A DNA stretch of 23,106 nt. Origin: Candidatus Peregrinibacteria bacterium (lineage in GTDB: Bacteria > Patescibacteriota > Gracilibacteria > UBA1369). A model generated the notes under the pieces. The model did no database searches. It saw only the letters and a list, made by a program, of their open reading frames with translations, and was not told where the DNA came from. Shown one piece after another: positions 1 through 6,813 of the stretch (position 1 is the stretch's first letter; every line of letters starts with the position of its first letter). The position numbers and the translations under genes were made by a program. The DNA lies in contig WJJQ01000061.1 of NCBI GenBank assembly GCA_014729615.1, positions 1 to 23,106 of the forward strand, written 5' to 3'.

Positions 1-237
1 GCCCCCGAGAGCTACACACCTAAAACGCTCACCACCAAAAGTACTAACCGGGTACTTGCCGTGGTCAGATCCATAATTTTCGATACTTGCAATAATGTTA
101 TTCAAATCGGATTTCCTGGCCGCGTCTCTGGCTCTTGCGGGCGCGCCAAGAATGGACGGCTACAATGCCGCGGCTAAAATCCCAATAATGGTAATTACAA
201 TTAGCAGCTCAATTAAAGTGAATCCCTTCTTTCTCAT
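1..237 (-). pseudogene. Type IV pilin-like protein, N-terminal part, interrupted by an in-frame TAG
   Basis: Read on the minus strand from the ATG at 235-237, the peptide begins MRKKGFTLIELLIVITIIGI. This is a short basic leader, the prepilin peptidase site G/FTLIE and the hydrophobic pilin helix. After Ala-Ala-Ala-Leu the frame meets TAG at 160-162 (codon 26). The same frame then continues open to the window edge with residues typical of the pilin stem (PSILGAPARARDAARKSDL) and an SIENYGSDHGKYP segment. A single T-to-A change in a Leu TTG codon would explain the stop, since AAALLPS is a common pilin sequence at this point. TAG is a normal stop in neighbouring genes, so recoding is unlikely. 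The fragment is either a recent nonsense pseudogene or a base-call error. The intact family would make a pilus or pseudopilus subunit in the cytoplasmic membrane. The gene continues beyond position 1. Confidence 0.8.
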
Positions 238-243
238 AAAATA

Positions 244-272
244 ATTATAATGAAATTGTCATAAAATTTCAA
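244..272 (-). promoter_or_regulatory. Sigma70-type promoter of the pilin gene, placed for a leaderless transcript
   Basis: On the minus strand TTGAAA (267-272) and TATAAT (244-249) are separated by exactly 17 bp. Only 6 nt lie between the -10 box and the ATG at 237, so transcription would start at or next to the start codon. No Shine-Dalgarno sequence is present. Confidence 0.75.
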
Positions 273-314
273 CTTGGTTTACCCGACTTCTAAAGCGGGA
301 TAAATGATCGAGTA

Positions 315-343
315 TTGACAAAATAACAAAAAAGGCCAATAGT
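315..343 (+). promoter_or_regulatory. Probable promoter of the 644-residue membrane protein gene
   Basis: TTGACA at 315-320 is followed after 17 bp by AATAGT at 338-343. The predicted start is near 350, giving a leader of about 26 nt, AT-rich and without a clear Shine-Dalgarno site before the ATG at 376. The -35 is perfect and the -10 is a weak match. Confidence 0.5.
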
Positions 344-375
344 GTGACTCCTTTTGGGTAGATTTTATAAAAAAA

Positions 376-2310
376 ATGGAAGCACATAAAGAAAACCAAA
401 TAATTCAAACAGTGATTTTAAGAGATGGTCACACCGAGCCCACCATTAAAGAAATAGGCACGACTTTCCCCGATGTATTAAGCTTCATTGATTATTTACC
501 CGGCTTGGAAAAATACCTGGAGGATTTAAAAAAAACCTATAGCGACCCGGAATATGCCGAATTGACTGCAATACTGCATAGGACGATTAATGAATATATT
601 AACAACATCGCTGTGTCTAAGATTGTTTTCGGCATCTTGAACGATATGCGGCAAATTGCGAAAGGAAAGCATAAATGTGTCACAACGGTATTCATTGAAA
701 ATATAGATGAAGTTCTTCAGAAAATGTCCGAGTACGAGGAAAATATAAAATCCACATTAAATGCAATGGAATTCATGCATGAAATCCCGGGTCGTATTGT
801 TGAATTGCATAAAAAAATTGAAGATAAAAGACAAGAACTGACACAACTTAAAGCTGAAAGAAATCAAATTATTACAAATAGCAGGCAGGGTGTGGAGGAT
901 GATGAAAGCGTTGCCAGAATGAAGCAACTGCTGGCTGACAGGAAAGATTTGGAAAGAGATATTGATAGATTTGCAAATGAAGTGGAATTATTACAAGATG
1001 CGGAACAAAAGCTAAAAGTAATTGCGGTAATATGTCTTGATCAGCCAATGGCTTTTAAAAAGCAATTAGCGGAATTACTGATACCCTTTGACCGGACAAC
1101 AAGTAAAACAAACATTTCCGCGGATATAAAAAATGCTTTAATTCAACAAAAGAAGACCTGTGAATTTTTTACGGAAGATCCTCATGCTATTAAAAGTGAG
1201 CAAATTGAAGGTCAAATAAGAAATAAAGAAATTAAGCATATTGCCGCCGGAAACAATCGCAAAGTTCATATTCTTCTGGGGTTTGCCGCAGCCGCTGTTA
1301 TAACGGCATCAGCCGCAGCGGGTTTTTATTATTTAAATGAAAGATCGGATAATGGTGGACAAAAAATCGATGGAGATAAAACCGCGGATCAAGATTCAGA
1401 TAAAAAAGAATTCATTGAAATGCTTTCAAAAAAACCTATCAATCATTTGGAAGTGAGCATTCTTAAGCCCCGACAAGAAGGGAAATCATGGTTAAGATTT
1501 CGCGTGATTCCGGGAAGTGATTTACAAGAAAAGGTCAAAGAAATATATGGGAAAGAGGTTGTGATTACATTTCGTACTATAAATCCGGTCACAAAAAAAA
1601 TGCGGGAGGAAGATGTTTTGGAAATGCAATTTAACGCATTATGTAAAGAAGGTCGGCAGGCACCTGTTTTATTGATTCATCCGAAAGAAGGCGAAACAAT
1701 AGAAATCAAACTCGATATGCCTGTTCTGAGGCAAAAATGTGAAGTGGCAAAAAAAGAAATGATGGAAGCAGGTTATCGCATTACAGTGGATGGCAATGAG
1801 TCAACGCATTTTATACAGTTGGAAGAAAATTCAGAGGCAACGAATGAGAGTCTGCAAAAAGCGAAAAACGACCTTAGAGCATTTATAAATCATAATCAGA
1901 AGTTGGGGAAAATTGGGTATGAGGTACCGACTGATTTTATTGACGGCGCGGCAGGCAAACAAGTACTGGAAAAGCAATTCATTGAGGCAATGGGACAGGA
2001 AGCCGTTTCAATCCGCAGAGCAAGTCCCGTCAGAACCGATTTTTATATTAATCCAATGCTGAAAGAAGGCCTGCAAACAATACATGGTTTTGTTCTTAGC
2101 GGACTTATGGATAAAAGCGATAAAAAGGAAATTTTCTCAACTCATGCGATTCACCAGGGTTTCGGTCAGGCCGATTCAATTGTTTGTGGCCGTGAGAGTG
2201 ATTTTTTGGGGATTGTTGTTCAGCCAGGCAAAGAAAGGAATCAGAAAACCAGAATCTTTTATCCTTACGACCTAAATTCCTGGCAGACAACTAATTGCGA
2301 GAAAAAATAA
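376..2310 (+). CDS. Unknown single-pass membrane protein with cytoplasmic coiled coil
   Basis: I do not recognise a family for this 644-residue protein. The first ~295 residues are charged and helical, with a strong coiled-coil stretch around residues 130-220 (repeated Glu/Lys/Leu heptads such as IVELHKKIEDKRQELTQL). One transmembrane helix follows at about 298-320 (HILLGFAAAAVITASAAAGF), then a charged linker rich in Asp and Lys (about 322-345) and a ~300-residue C-terminal region that looks folded. There is no N-terminal signal peptide. Basic residues just before the helix suggest the N-terminus is cytoplasmic and the C-terminal part is outside. The start follows a promoter and is the first ATG of a long open frame. 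Its last 20 nt overlap the 3' end of the convergent znuB gene. A scaffold or signalling role would be a guess. Confidence 0.85.
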   Translation: MEAHKENQIIQTVILRDGHTEPTIKEIGTTFPDVLSFIDYLPGLEKYLEDLKKTYSDPEYAELTAILHRTINEYINNIAVSKIVFGILNDMRQIAKGKHKCVTTVFIENIDEVLQKMSEYEENIKSTLNAMEFMHEIPGRIVELHKKIEDKRQELTQLKAERNQIITNSRQGVEDDESVARMKQLLADRKDLERDIDRFANEVELLQDAEQKLKVIAVICLDQPMAFKKQLAELLIPFDRTTSKTNISADIKNALIQQKKTCEFFTEDPHAIKSEQIEGQIRNKEIKHIAAGNNRKVHILLGFAAAAVITASAAAGFYYLNERSDNGGQKIDGDKTADQDSDKKEFIEMLSKKPINHLEVSILKPRQEGKSWLRFRVIPGSDLQEKVKEIYGKEVVITFRTINPVTKKMREEDVLEMQFNALCKEGRQAPVLLIHPKEGETIEIKLDMPVLRQKCEVAKKEMMEAGYRITVDGNESTHFIQLEENSEATNESLQKAKNDLRAFINHNQKLGKIGYEVPTDFIDGAAGKQVLEKQFIEAMGQEAVSIRRASPVRTDFYINPMLKEGLQTIHGFVLSGLMDKSDKKEIFSTHAIHQGFGQADSIVCGRESDFLGIVVQPGKERNQKTRIFYPYDLNSWQTTNCEKK

Positions 2311-3100
2311 TTTTTATTAAGCCACTTAAAACAAATCCGGCTGTCCCCAGCAAAATTACAATAGGGCCGGTAGGCAGATCTATATAATAGGACAAAAAGA
2401 TTCCGCTAATCATTACAACTTCGGCAATAATAATGCTTAAAATAATCAAAGCTTTTATTGATTTTGCAAAAATTTTTGCACTTGCAATGGGAATAATCAA
2501 TAGTGCGCTAACCAAAATTACACCTAAAATTTTTATTCCGAGGACAACGGCAAGTGCAAGTAAAATATAAAGGGCAAGTTGAAGCGATTTAACTCTTATG
2601 CCGCTCACCATGGCGGTTTCTTCGTCTATTGAAACCAATATTAACTGCTTAAATCTATGTAAAATAAAGCAGACTATTACAAGACTGACAACCAGAATGA
2701 TCGGTATTTCAGATTTGGTAATAGCCAAAATGTTGCCAAACAAAAAGCTCATCAGCTCGGGTTGATAACCGGGTTGCAAACTTATTAAAAGCACACCAAG
2801 CGCCATGCCCGAAGTGAATAAAATTCCGATTGCAGTGTCGGAATTAATGTTAAATTTGTCCTGTAATAAAAAAATAATGGCGGCAAAAACAGCACTACTA
2901 ATTAGCGCAACAATTAAAGGGTTCCATGAAAAAACAATTCCCAGTGCAACTCCTGCCAATGATGCATGTGCTATGCCGTCAGAAAAGAAAGCCATTTTTC
3001 TTAACACTACAAATACTCCCAAAATTGCCATTAAAGCGGCCAGAATGATTCCGGCAATCAATGCGCGCTCCATAAATGGTAATTGTAATATTTCAAGCAT
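2291..3100 (-). CDS. znuB: Zinc/manganese ABC transporter permease, ZnuB-like
   Basis: This is a very hydrophobic 269-residue protein with about eight membrane helices. It matches the ABC-3 permease family: an early GVFVVLRKMAFFSDGIAHAS segment (the SHA..G coupling region), GLRV/GIRVKSLQ-like loops, and a late segment KILGVILVSALLIIPIASA. These are the hallmarks of ZnuB/MntB/TroC permeases, which form the channel for Zn2+ (or Mn2+) import through the cytoplasmic membrane. It starts on the base directly after the ATPase stop (ATG at 3100; ATPase ends 3101), so the two are translated from one message. Metal specificity is inferred from the His-rich binding protein encoded upstream. The 3' end overlaps the convergent 376-2310 gene by 20 nt. 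Confidence 0.92.
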   Translation of the reverse strand: MLEILQLPFMERALIAGIILAALMAILGVFVVLRKMAFFSDGIAHASLAGVALGIVFSWNPLIVALISSAVFAAIIFLLQDKFNINSDTAIGILFTSGMALGVLLISLQPGYQPELMSFLFGNILAITKSEIPIILVVSLVIVCFILHRFKQLILVSIDEETAMVSGIRVKSLQLALYILLALAVVLGIKILGVILVSALLIIPIASAKIFAKSIKALIILSIIIAEVVMISGIFLSYYIDLPTGPIVILLGTAGFVLSGLIKIIFSRN

Positions 3101-3844
3101 TTAATGTTTGTGTGAGTGAGGCATTACATCTACGTCTTTGCCATACATGGCTTTCATGACATCTTTTGTCAAAGCTGTTTTGGGGATTCCCTGGCAGTAC
3201 AAATCACGGTTTAAGCAAAGCACAAATGATGCGTATGAATAAACAATGTTTATTTCATGAGAAATCATTACAATAGTGGTTTTGTGTTCTTTGTTCAAAT
3301 GGTCAATAATGTCATAAAAGGCTTTCATACCTTCAATGTCCACTCCCGTTGTAGGTTCATCAAGAAGTAATAGTTTTGGATCATTAATTAAAGCTCTAGC
3401 TATTAAAACCCTCTGTAATTGTCCCCCCGACAATTCACCAATCATTTTATTTGCAAACTTAGTCATATCGACCTCATCTAATACTTCATTAATTCGATAT
3501 TTTTTATTTGGTTTAATTGTTAAAGAAATGAACTCTTTCACAGTGATTGGAAAAGTTCTGTCGAAATTAAACTTTTGCGGCACATAACCCAATTGATCAT
3601 AGGTATTTTGAATCTTTTTACCCTCAATAGTAATTTTACCTTTGTATGGAACGAGCCCCAAAATGGCTTTCAAAAGGGTGGTTTTACCAGCGCCATTAGG
3701 TCCGACAATGGCTGCGATTTCTCCTTCATCTATACAAAAATTGATCTTATTTAACACATTGGATGAACCAAAATCCACAGATACATCCATGCCGCAAAGA
3801 ATTTGATTTTTATTTAGACAGTCCTTCATAAATCGTATTGGCAT
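3101..3844 (-). CDS. znuC: Zinc/manganese ABC transporter ATPase, ZnuC-like
   Basis: This is a typical 240-250 residue ABC ATPase. It has a Walker A GPNGAGKTT at residues 48-56, a Q-loop region (YVPQKFNFDRTFPITV), a signature LSGGQLQR, a Walker B LLLLDEPTTGVD and an H-loop MISHE. The VPQ...FPITV pattern is usual in the zinc/manganese group. It energises metal uptake together with the permease that follows. The C-terminus ends in a small His cluster (MPHSHKH), which may bind metal. The start is uncertain. The ATG at 3844 overlaps znuA by 35 nt and has a GAGGA sequence about 14 nt upstream. The ATG at 3829 would give a more usual N-terminus and a 20-nt overlap. Either way translation is coupled to znuA. 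Confidence 0.92.
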   Translation of the reverse strand: MPIRFMKDCLNKNQILCGMDVSVDFGSSNVLNKINFCIDEGEIAAIVGPNGAGKTTLLKAILGLVPYKGKITIEGKKIQNTYDQLGYVPQKFNFDRTFPITVKEFISLTIKPNKKYRINEVLDEVDMTKFANKMIGELSGGQLQRVLIARALINDPKLLLLDEPTTGVDIEGMKAFYDIIDHLNKEHKTTIVMISHEINIVYSYASFVLCLNRDLYCQGIPKTALTKDVMKAMYGKDVDVMPHSHKH

Positions 3845-4739
3845 TATACATCAAAAGTTCCTCATAGGTATCTCTATTTTCGAAAGTATCTCCACCTAGG
3901 GGGTCTAATACCAATAGTTCTAAATTAAGGTCTTCCACCAGCGCCCGAATTGTTTGATTACTAAATTGCGGTTCCGAGAATATTACGTTAATATTCTCAT
4001 TTTGCGCTACTTCATACAGTTCAGCCAATTGCTGCGGAGTGGGTTCTTTGCCGGCGGACGGCTCAAAAACCGCGGCTATTTCCAGATTGTAGTCTTTTGC
4101 TAAATAATTCCAGGAATCATGGAACACTATCATTTTACGATTTTCAAGGCCGGCCAGTTTACTATGTATTTCTTTGTCTAAATTTTCAAGTGAGGTAATT
4201 AAACTATTATAATTTTCAGTAAAAATCGGTTCCTTTTCAGGGAATGACGCACTTAATTCGTCCCGAATATTCTTTCCCATCATCATAGCATTTTTAGGCG
4301 ACAGCCAATAATGGGGATCCACTTTTTCATCTTCATCCTCATGATCGTCCTCATGCTCATGATCGTGTGATGTGCCCATTAAGAAATCAATGCCCTCATC
4401 AACCGTCACAATCCTTGCGTTGATGCCCAAATTACCATCTTCTATAAGCCAATTATCAAGGCCATGTCCAATCTTTAAAACCATATCTGCCGTTTCCAGT
4501 TTGACTGCATCAGAAGGGGCCATTTCAAATGTATGTGGGCTTGCTCCGGCATCAATTACTGAATAGGCTTCACCTTCATCTCCTATAATTTGCTTTGCCA
4601 GGTCGGCAAGGGGCGGAATAGTCGCTGCAATTACAACCTTTTCATCATTTTTAACCTGTTCGGCGGGTCCGCATGCGGACAAGAAAAAAGCTAAACTGGA
4701 TAGTGCAATAATAGCAATTATTATTTGTAATTTTTTCAT
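3810..4739 (-). CDS. znuA: Zinc-binding lipoprotein of ABC transporter, ZnuA-like
   Basis: This 309-residue cluster A-I solute-binding protein has a lipoprotein signal (hydrophobic helix, lipobox LSAC with Cys23), so it is probably anchored on the outer face of the membrane. Probable metal ligands in the usual order are His69 (ASPHTFE), His143 (DPHYWLSP), His207 (VFHDSW) and the acidic residue of FSEPQFSNQ (Glu256). A His/Asp/Glu-rich loop at about residues 124-140 (SHDHEHEDDHEDEDE) sits before DPHYW. In this family such a loop marks zinc rather than manganese carriers. It is the first gene of the operon znuA-znuC-znuB. Two dyad sequences lie upstream, but no classical Zur box is certain. Confidence 0.95.
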   Translation of the reverse strand: MKKLQIIIAIIALSSLAFFLSACGPAEQVKNDEKVVIAATIPPLADLAKQIIGDEGEAYSVIDAGASPHTFEMAPSDAVKLETADMVLKIGHGLDNWLIEDGNLGINARIVTVDEGIDFLMGTSHDHEHEDDHEDEDEKVDPHYWLSPKNAMMMGKNIRDELSASFPEKEPIFTENYNSLITSLENLDKEIHSKLAGLENRKMIVFHDSWNYLAKDYNLEIAAVFEPSAGKEPTPQQLAELYEVAQNENINVIFSEPQFSNQTIRALVEDLNLELLVLDPLGGDTFENRDTYEELLMYNANTIYEGLSK

Positions 4740-4752
4740 TAGATAGTTTGTT

Positions 4753-4828
4753 ATTGTTACAATGTTGCTTTAAGTAATCCTAACACAAGCTATACAAAAA
4801 ACCAAAAAAATGATATAATAATATAACA
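4753..4828. promoter_or_regulatory. Divergent regulatory region between znuA and the small helical protein, with two dyads
   Basis: Dyad 1, ATTGTTACAAT (4753-4763), is a perfect 5-1-5 palindrome 14 nt upstream of the znuA start. Dyad 2 (4811-4828, TGATATAATAATATAACA) is an imperfect palindrome (TGnTATAnT half-sites, 7 of 9 matching) and overlaps the -10 of the plus-strand gene. Its half-site resembles the TGTTATA of proteobacterial Zur boxes, although the spacing differs. A role in zinc control is inference. I could not place a good -35/-10 pair for znuA itself. Confidence 0.35.
4811..4819 (+). promoter_or_regulatory. Extended -10 promoter of the 170-residue protein gene
   Basis: TGATATAAT matches the extended -10 consensus TGnTATAAT. 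There is no good -35, as is common for extended -10 promoters. The predicted leader is about 16 nt, almost only A and C/T, without a Shine-Dalgarno site before the ATG at 4842. Confidence 0.6.
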
Positions 4829-4841
4829 AACAAATAAAAAA

Positions 4842-5354
4842 ATGGAATTAAACAAGTTCAAAAGTGGTATCGAAGAGGTGACTCCGAAGGAGGCATGCGC
4901 GCTTGAGGTAAATGCCATTCGCGAAAGGATTCAAACGCTAAAACAAATGCGTCGCGAACTTTTCGACAGTGAAAGCGCTTTCGCGGAAGATAAAATTGGT
5001 GTATTCGCGCTCGAGGAGCAGTTTTTAAACGACTATAACAAGGAGCTTAATCAAATAGTTACAATTCTCACCGAACCTAAAAAAATAAAAGGCCGATACG
5101 AAGAGCAGTTTGCCAAAACCTACGATGAACTGGCGTCATTGATGGCTTATATCCATTTTAACAGTCCTTTAAAAGCAAAAACTTCAGAGGAAATTGCATT
5201 AAACATTAAGACAAGGTTGGCCGAATTAAGACGCCTTGAAAGACGACTGCGCAGATACAATCAACTTTTACAGACTGAGGAGAATAATGAAGTATCAAGT
5301 AGCCGAAAAACATTCAGTGATCGGGTTGCCGGAACCGTTTCAGAAGCGGCTTAA
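4842..5354 (+). CDS. Small helical, probably coiled-coil cytoplasmic protein of unknown function
   Basis: This 170-residue protein has no signal peptide, membrane segment or recognised family. Composition is strongly helical and charged: long Glu/Lys/Arg-rich amphipathic stretches (e.g. ALEVNAIRERIQTLKQMRRE near residues 21-40 and KTRLAELRRLERRLRRYNQL near 124-143) suggest an antiparallel helical hairpin or coiled coil. The C-terminal ~25 residues (SSSRKTFSDRVAGTVSEAA) look flexible. It is transcribed away from znuA and shares a short control region with it, so co-regulation with zinc uptake is possible but unproven. It ends 17 nt before the end of the convergent CNNM-type gene. A promoter, a good start and codon use like its neighbours support a real gene. 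Confidence 0.75.
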   Translation: MELNKFKSGIEEVTPKEACALEVNAIRERIQTLKQMRRELFDSESAFAEDKIGVFALEEQFLNDYNKELNQIVTILTEPKKIKGRYEEQFAKTYDELASLMAYIHFNSPLKAKTSEEIALNIKTRLAELRRLERRLRRYNQLLQTEENNEVSSSRKTFSDRVAGTVSEAA

Positions 5355-5371
5355 ATGAAAGGCAAGCACTG

Positions 5372-6370
5372 CTATTTGTATTTTTTGGCTTTATATTCGT
5401 CATATATGTCGCCGAACAATTCTTCGATAATGTCTTCCAACGTAATGACGCCTATATGTTTTCCACTTTTACCTACAACTACAACCATATGATTCGATTC
5501 CTGTTTCATGAAATTAAAGGCCTTGGAAATCAAGTCAGTGCTTTTTACCATCAAAGCAGGACGTACTAATCCCTTAAGGCTTTCACCTTTATAGTCGAGC
5601 AAATCTTTTGCGTGAATCAGCCCTACAATTTTATTGTTTTTATCCTTTACGGGAACCCTTGTAAAACCACGGGTTGCGATTTGAGTTTTAATTTTAGACA
5701 ATTTATCGGTTTGGTTTACAGTAAACACATACCTTATAGGAAGCATTGCTCTGTAACATTTTATATCAGAAAACCTAAAAAGTTTTCTGATAATGTCATT
5801 CTCCAATTCATCTATAGTGCCTTCGTGTAAGCCCAGTGTTACCAGATCCATAATCTTTTGTTCATTCACCAGTACCGCTGCCGCTGATTTTTTGATTCCG
5901 TATTTTTTTAAAAGATAATTTGATAAGCTTATAAAAGCATTAACCAATGGTTTAAAAATAATCACCATATAATAAACCACCTTTGCATTACGTGCGACAA
6001 TATCATCATTCAGCGCGATTGCCCGCGATTTGGGAATAATATCTCCAAAAACAATAATTAAAAAAGTGACAATTCCAAGAGCAATGGAAACACCGATTGC
6101 GTTGAAAAGTGAATTTGCAAAAAGAGCAACCAATGCCGATAACAAAATGTTTACAATATTGTTTCCAATAAGAATAGTTACCAGCGTTTTTTCCATTTGT
6201 TTCTTAATTTTGAGAACAAATTTAACATTTTTGCATCTTTTTTTACGCATTTGCGCAATTTGAAGCGATGTTAAGCTTGTTAAAGCCGTTTCTGTCCCTG
6301 CGAACCAGGCTGAAGTAATCAGCAGTACAACAATGGATGCAAGAATTATTAAAGTAGATAAAGTGTTCAT
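5372..6370 (-). CDS. CNNM/CorC-type membrane protein with DUF21 and CBS domains
   Basis: The N-terminal half has about three to four membrane helices of the DUF21 (CNNM) type, including the family-typical FAGTETALTSLTSLQI, LIGNNIVNILLSAL and FGDIIPKSRAI segments. The C-terminal half (about residues 190-320) is a CBS pair, ending GVITLEDIIEELFGDIYDEY. The short CorC/HlyC C-terminal domain seems absent or minimal. The family is linked to Mg2+ (and other divalent cation) export or homeostasis. I chose the ATG at 6370 (332 residues), not the one at 6430, because an extended -10 box lies 7 nt upstream of 6370. The longer reading would put the promoter inside the gene and add an unlikely N-terminus. 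It is divergent from the CsoR-like gene. Confidence 0.88.
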   Translation of the reverse strand: MNTLSTLIILASIVVLLITSAWFAGTETALTSLTSLQIAQMRKKRCKNVKFVLKIKKQMEKTLVTILIGNNIVNILLSALVALFANSLFNAIGVSIALGIVTFLIIVFGDIIPKSRAIALNDDIVARNAKVVYYMVIIFKPLVNAFISLSNYLLKKYGIKKSAAAVLVNEQKIMDLVTLGLHEGTIDELENDIIRKLFRFSDIKCYRAMLPIRYVFTVNQTDKLSKIKTQIATRGFTRVPVKDKNNKIVGLIHAKDLLDYKGESLKGLVRPALMVKSTDLISKAFNFMKQESNHMVVVVGKSGKHIGVITLEDIIEELFGDIYDEYKAKKYK

Positions 6371-6377
6371 AAGAATA

Positions 6378-6386
6378 ATTATACCA
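6378..6386 (-). promoter_or_regulatory. Extended -10 promoter of the CNNM-type gene, leaderless spacing
   Basis: On the minus strand TGGTATAAT fits the extended -10 consensus. Seven nt separate the -10 from the ATG at 6370, so the transcript should begin at or within a base or two of the start codon. This also decides the start of the gene. Confidence 0.65.
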
Positions 6387-6431
6387 TTTTTATTACCAGA
6401 ATGCACCATTGGAATAAAAAAAAACAGCATG

Positions 6432-6459
6432 TTGCTTTTTTATTCAAAAGGCATATAGT
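6432..6459 (+). promoter_or_regulatory. Possible promoter of the CsoR-like gene
   Basis: TTGCTT (6432-6437), 16-bp spacer, TATAGT (6454-6459). The leader to the ATG at 6495 would be about 30 nt with no Shine-Dalgarno site. No G-tract operator of the kind seen at 6767-6783 is present here, so autoregulation is not evident. Confidence 0.4.
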
Positions 6460-6494
6460 GGCACCACAAAAACTTACTTCTTAATTTTGGTAAT

Positions 6495-6755
6495 ATGCAA
6501 AAAGATTACTGCAAAAGCCTTATTAATCATATTCATCGATTAAACGGGCAGTTAACCACGCTGGCAGGTTACATAGAGAATGAGCGTAACTGTGATGATG
6601 TAATGCAGCTGGCCATGTCGGCAACCAAATCCTTTGATTCTTTGAAATCAAAAGTAATTGAAGCATATATAAACAAAGAAATAATTTGTGATGAGAAGCT
6701 TAGTTTTGGCAAAACCAGAAAATTCCAAAAAATGCTGTCTTTAATCAAGACGTAA
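6495..6755 (+). CDS. CsoR/RcnR/FrmR-family transcriptional repressor (DUF156), divergent sensor site
   Basis: This 86-residue protein fits the size and helix pattern of the CsoR family. It has an opening LINHIHRLNGQL matching the LinRLkRieGQv signature, then YIENERNCDDVMQLAMSA matching the mIEeerYCiDVLtQisA region. The family are tetrameric all-helical repressors that sense copper, nickel/cobalt, formaldehyde or persulfides. The conserved Cys is Cys33. By counting from it, the position that is His in copper sensors is Tyr58 and the one that is Cys (or His/Glu) is Glu62. Extra Cys residues are Cys6 and Cys65. This is therefore not a classical Cu(I) C-H-C site. Just downstream lies a consensus promoter with a G-tract of the kind this family binds, so it probably controls the DUF4395 gene. 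Confidence 0.75.
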   Translation: MQKDYCKSLINHIHRLNGQLTTLAGYIENERNCDDVMQLAMSATKSFDSLKSKVIEAYINKEIICDEKLSFGKTRKFQKMLSLIKT

Positions 6756-6760
6756 AGTAA

Positions 6761-6789
6761 TTGACAATAGGGTAGGGGGTATATATAAT
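6761..6789 (+). promoter_or_regulatory. Perfect consensus promoter with CsoR-type G-tract in the spacer
   Basis: TTGACA (6761-6766), 17-bp spacer, TATAAT (6784-6789): both hexamers and the spacing are consensus. The spacer (6767-6783) reads ATAGGGTAGGGGGTATA. An AT-flanked G-tract ending GGGGGTATA is typical of operators bound by CsoR/RcnR/FrmR/CstR repressors. A strong promoter occluded by the repressor encoded just upstream is the natural reading. Confidence 0.75.
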
Positions 6790-6812
6790 GCAGGCAAAAT
6801 AACTTGCATTAT
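6785..6812 (+). repeat. 8-bp inverted repeat spanning the leader of the DUF4395 gene
   Basis: ATAATGCA (6785-6792) and TGCATTAT (6805-6812) are exact inverted copies with 12 nt between. The left arm overlaps the -10 and the right arm ends one base before the ATG at 6814. It may be a second operator or, in part, a leader hairpin close to the start codon. Confidence 0.6.
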
Positions 6813-6813
6813 T

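Noticed and set aside
1..237. Genetic code with TAG or TGA read as an amino acid
   Set aside because: TAG ends several intact genes (e.g. HAD, UPF0489, znuB, the H1-like gene) and TGA ends hpt at the expected length; no in-frame TGA is needed elsewhere.
281..300. CCCG/CGGG hairpin between the pilin and the 644-residue gene
   Set aside because: The stem is only 4 bp with a 10-nt loop and no T-tract; this is within chance expectation.
6370..6430. Longer CNNM-type protein starting at 6430
   Set aside because: The added residues do not fit the family and the best promoter element (6378-6386) would lie inside the coding region.
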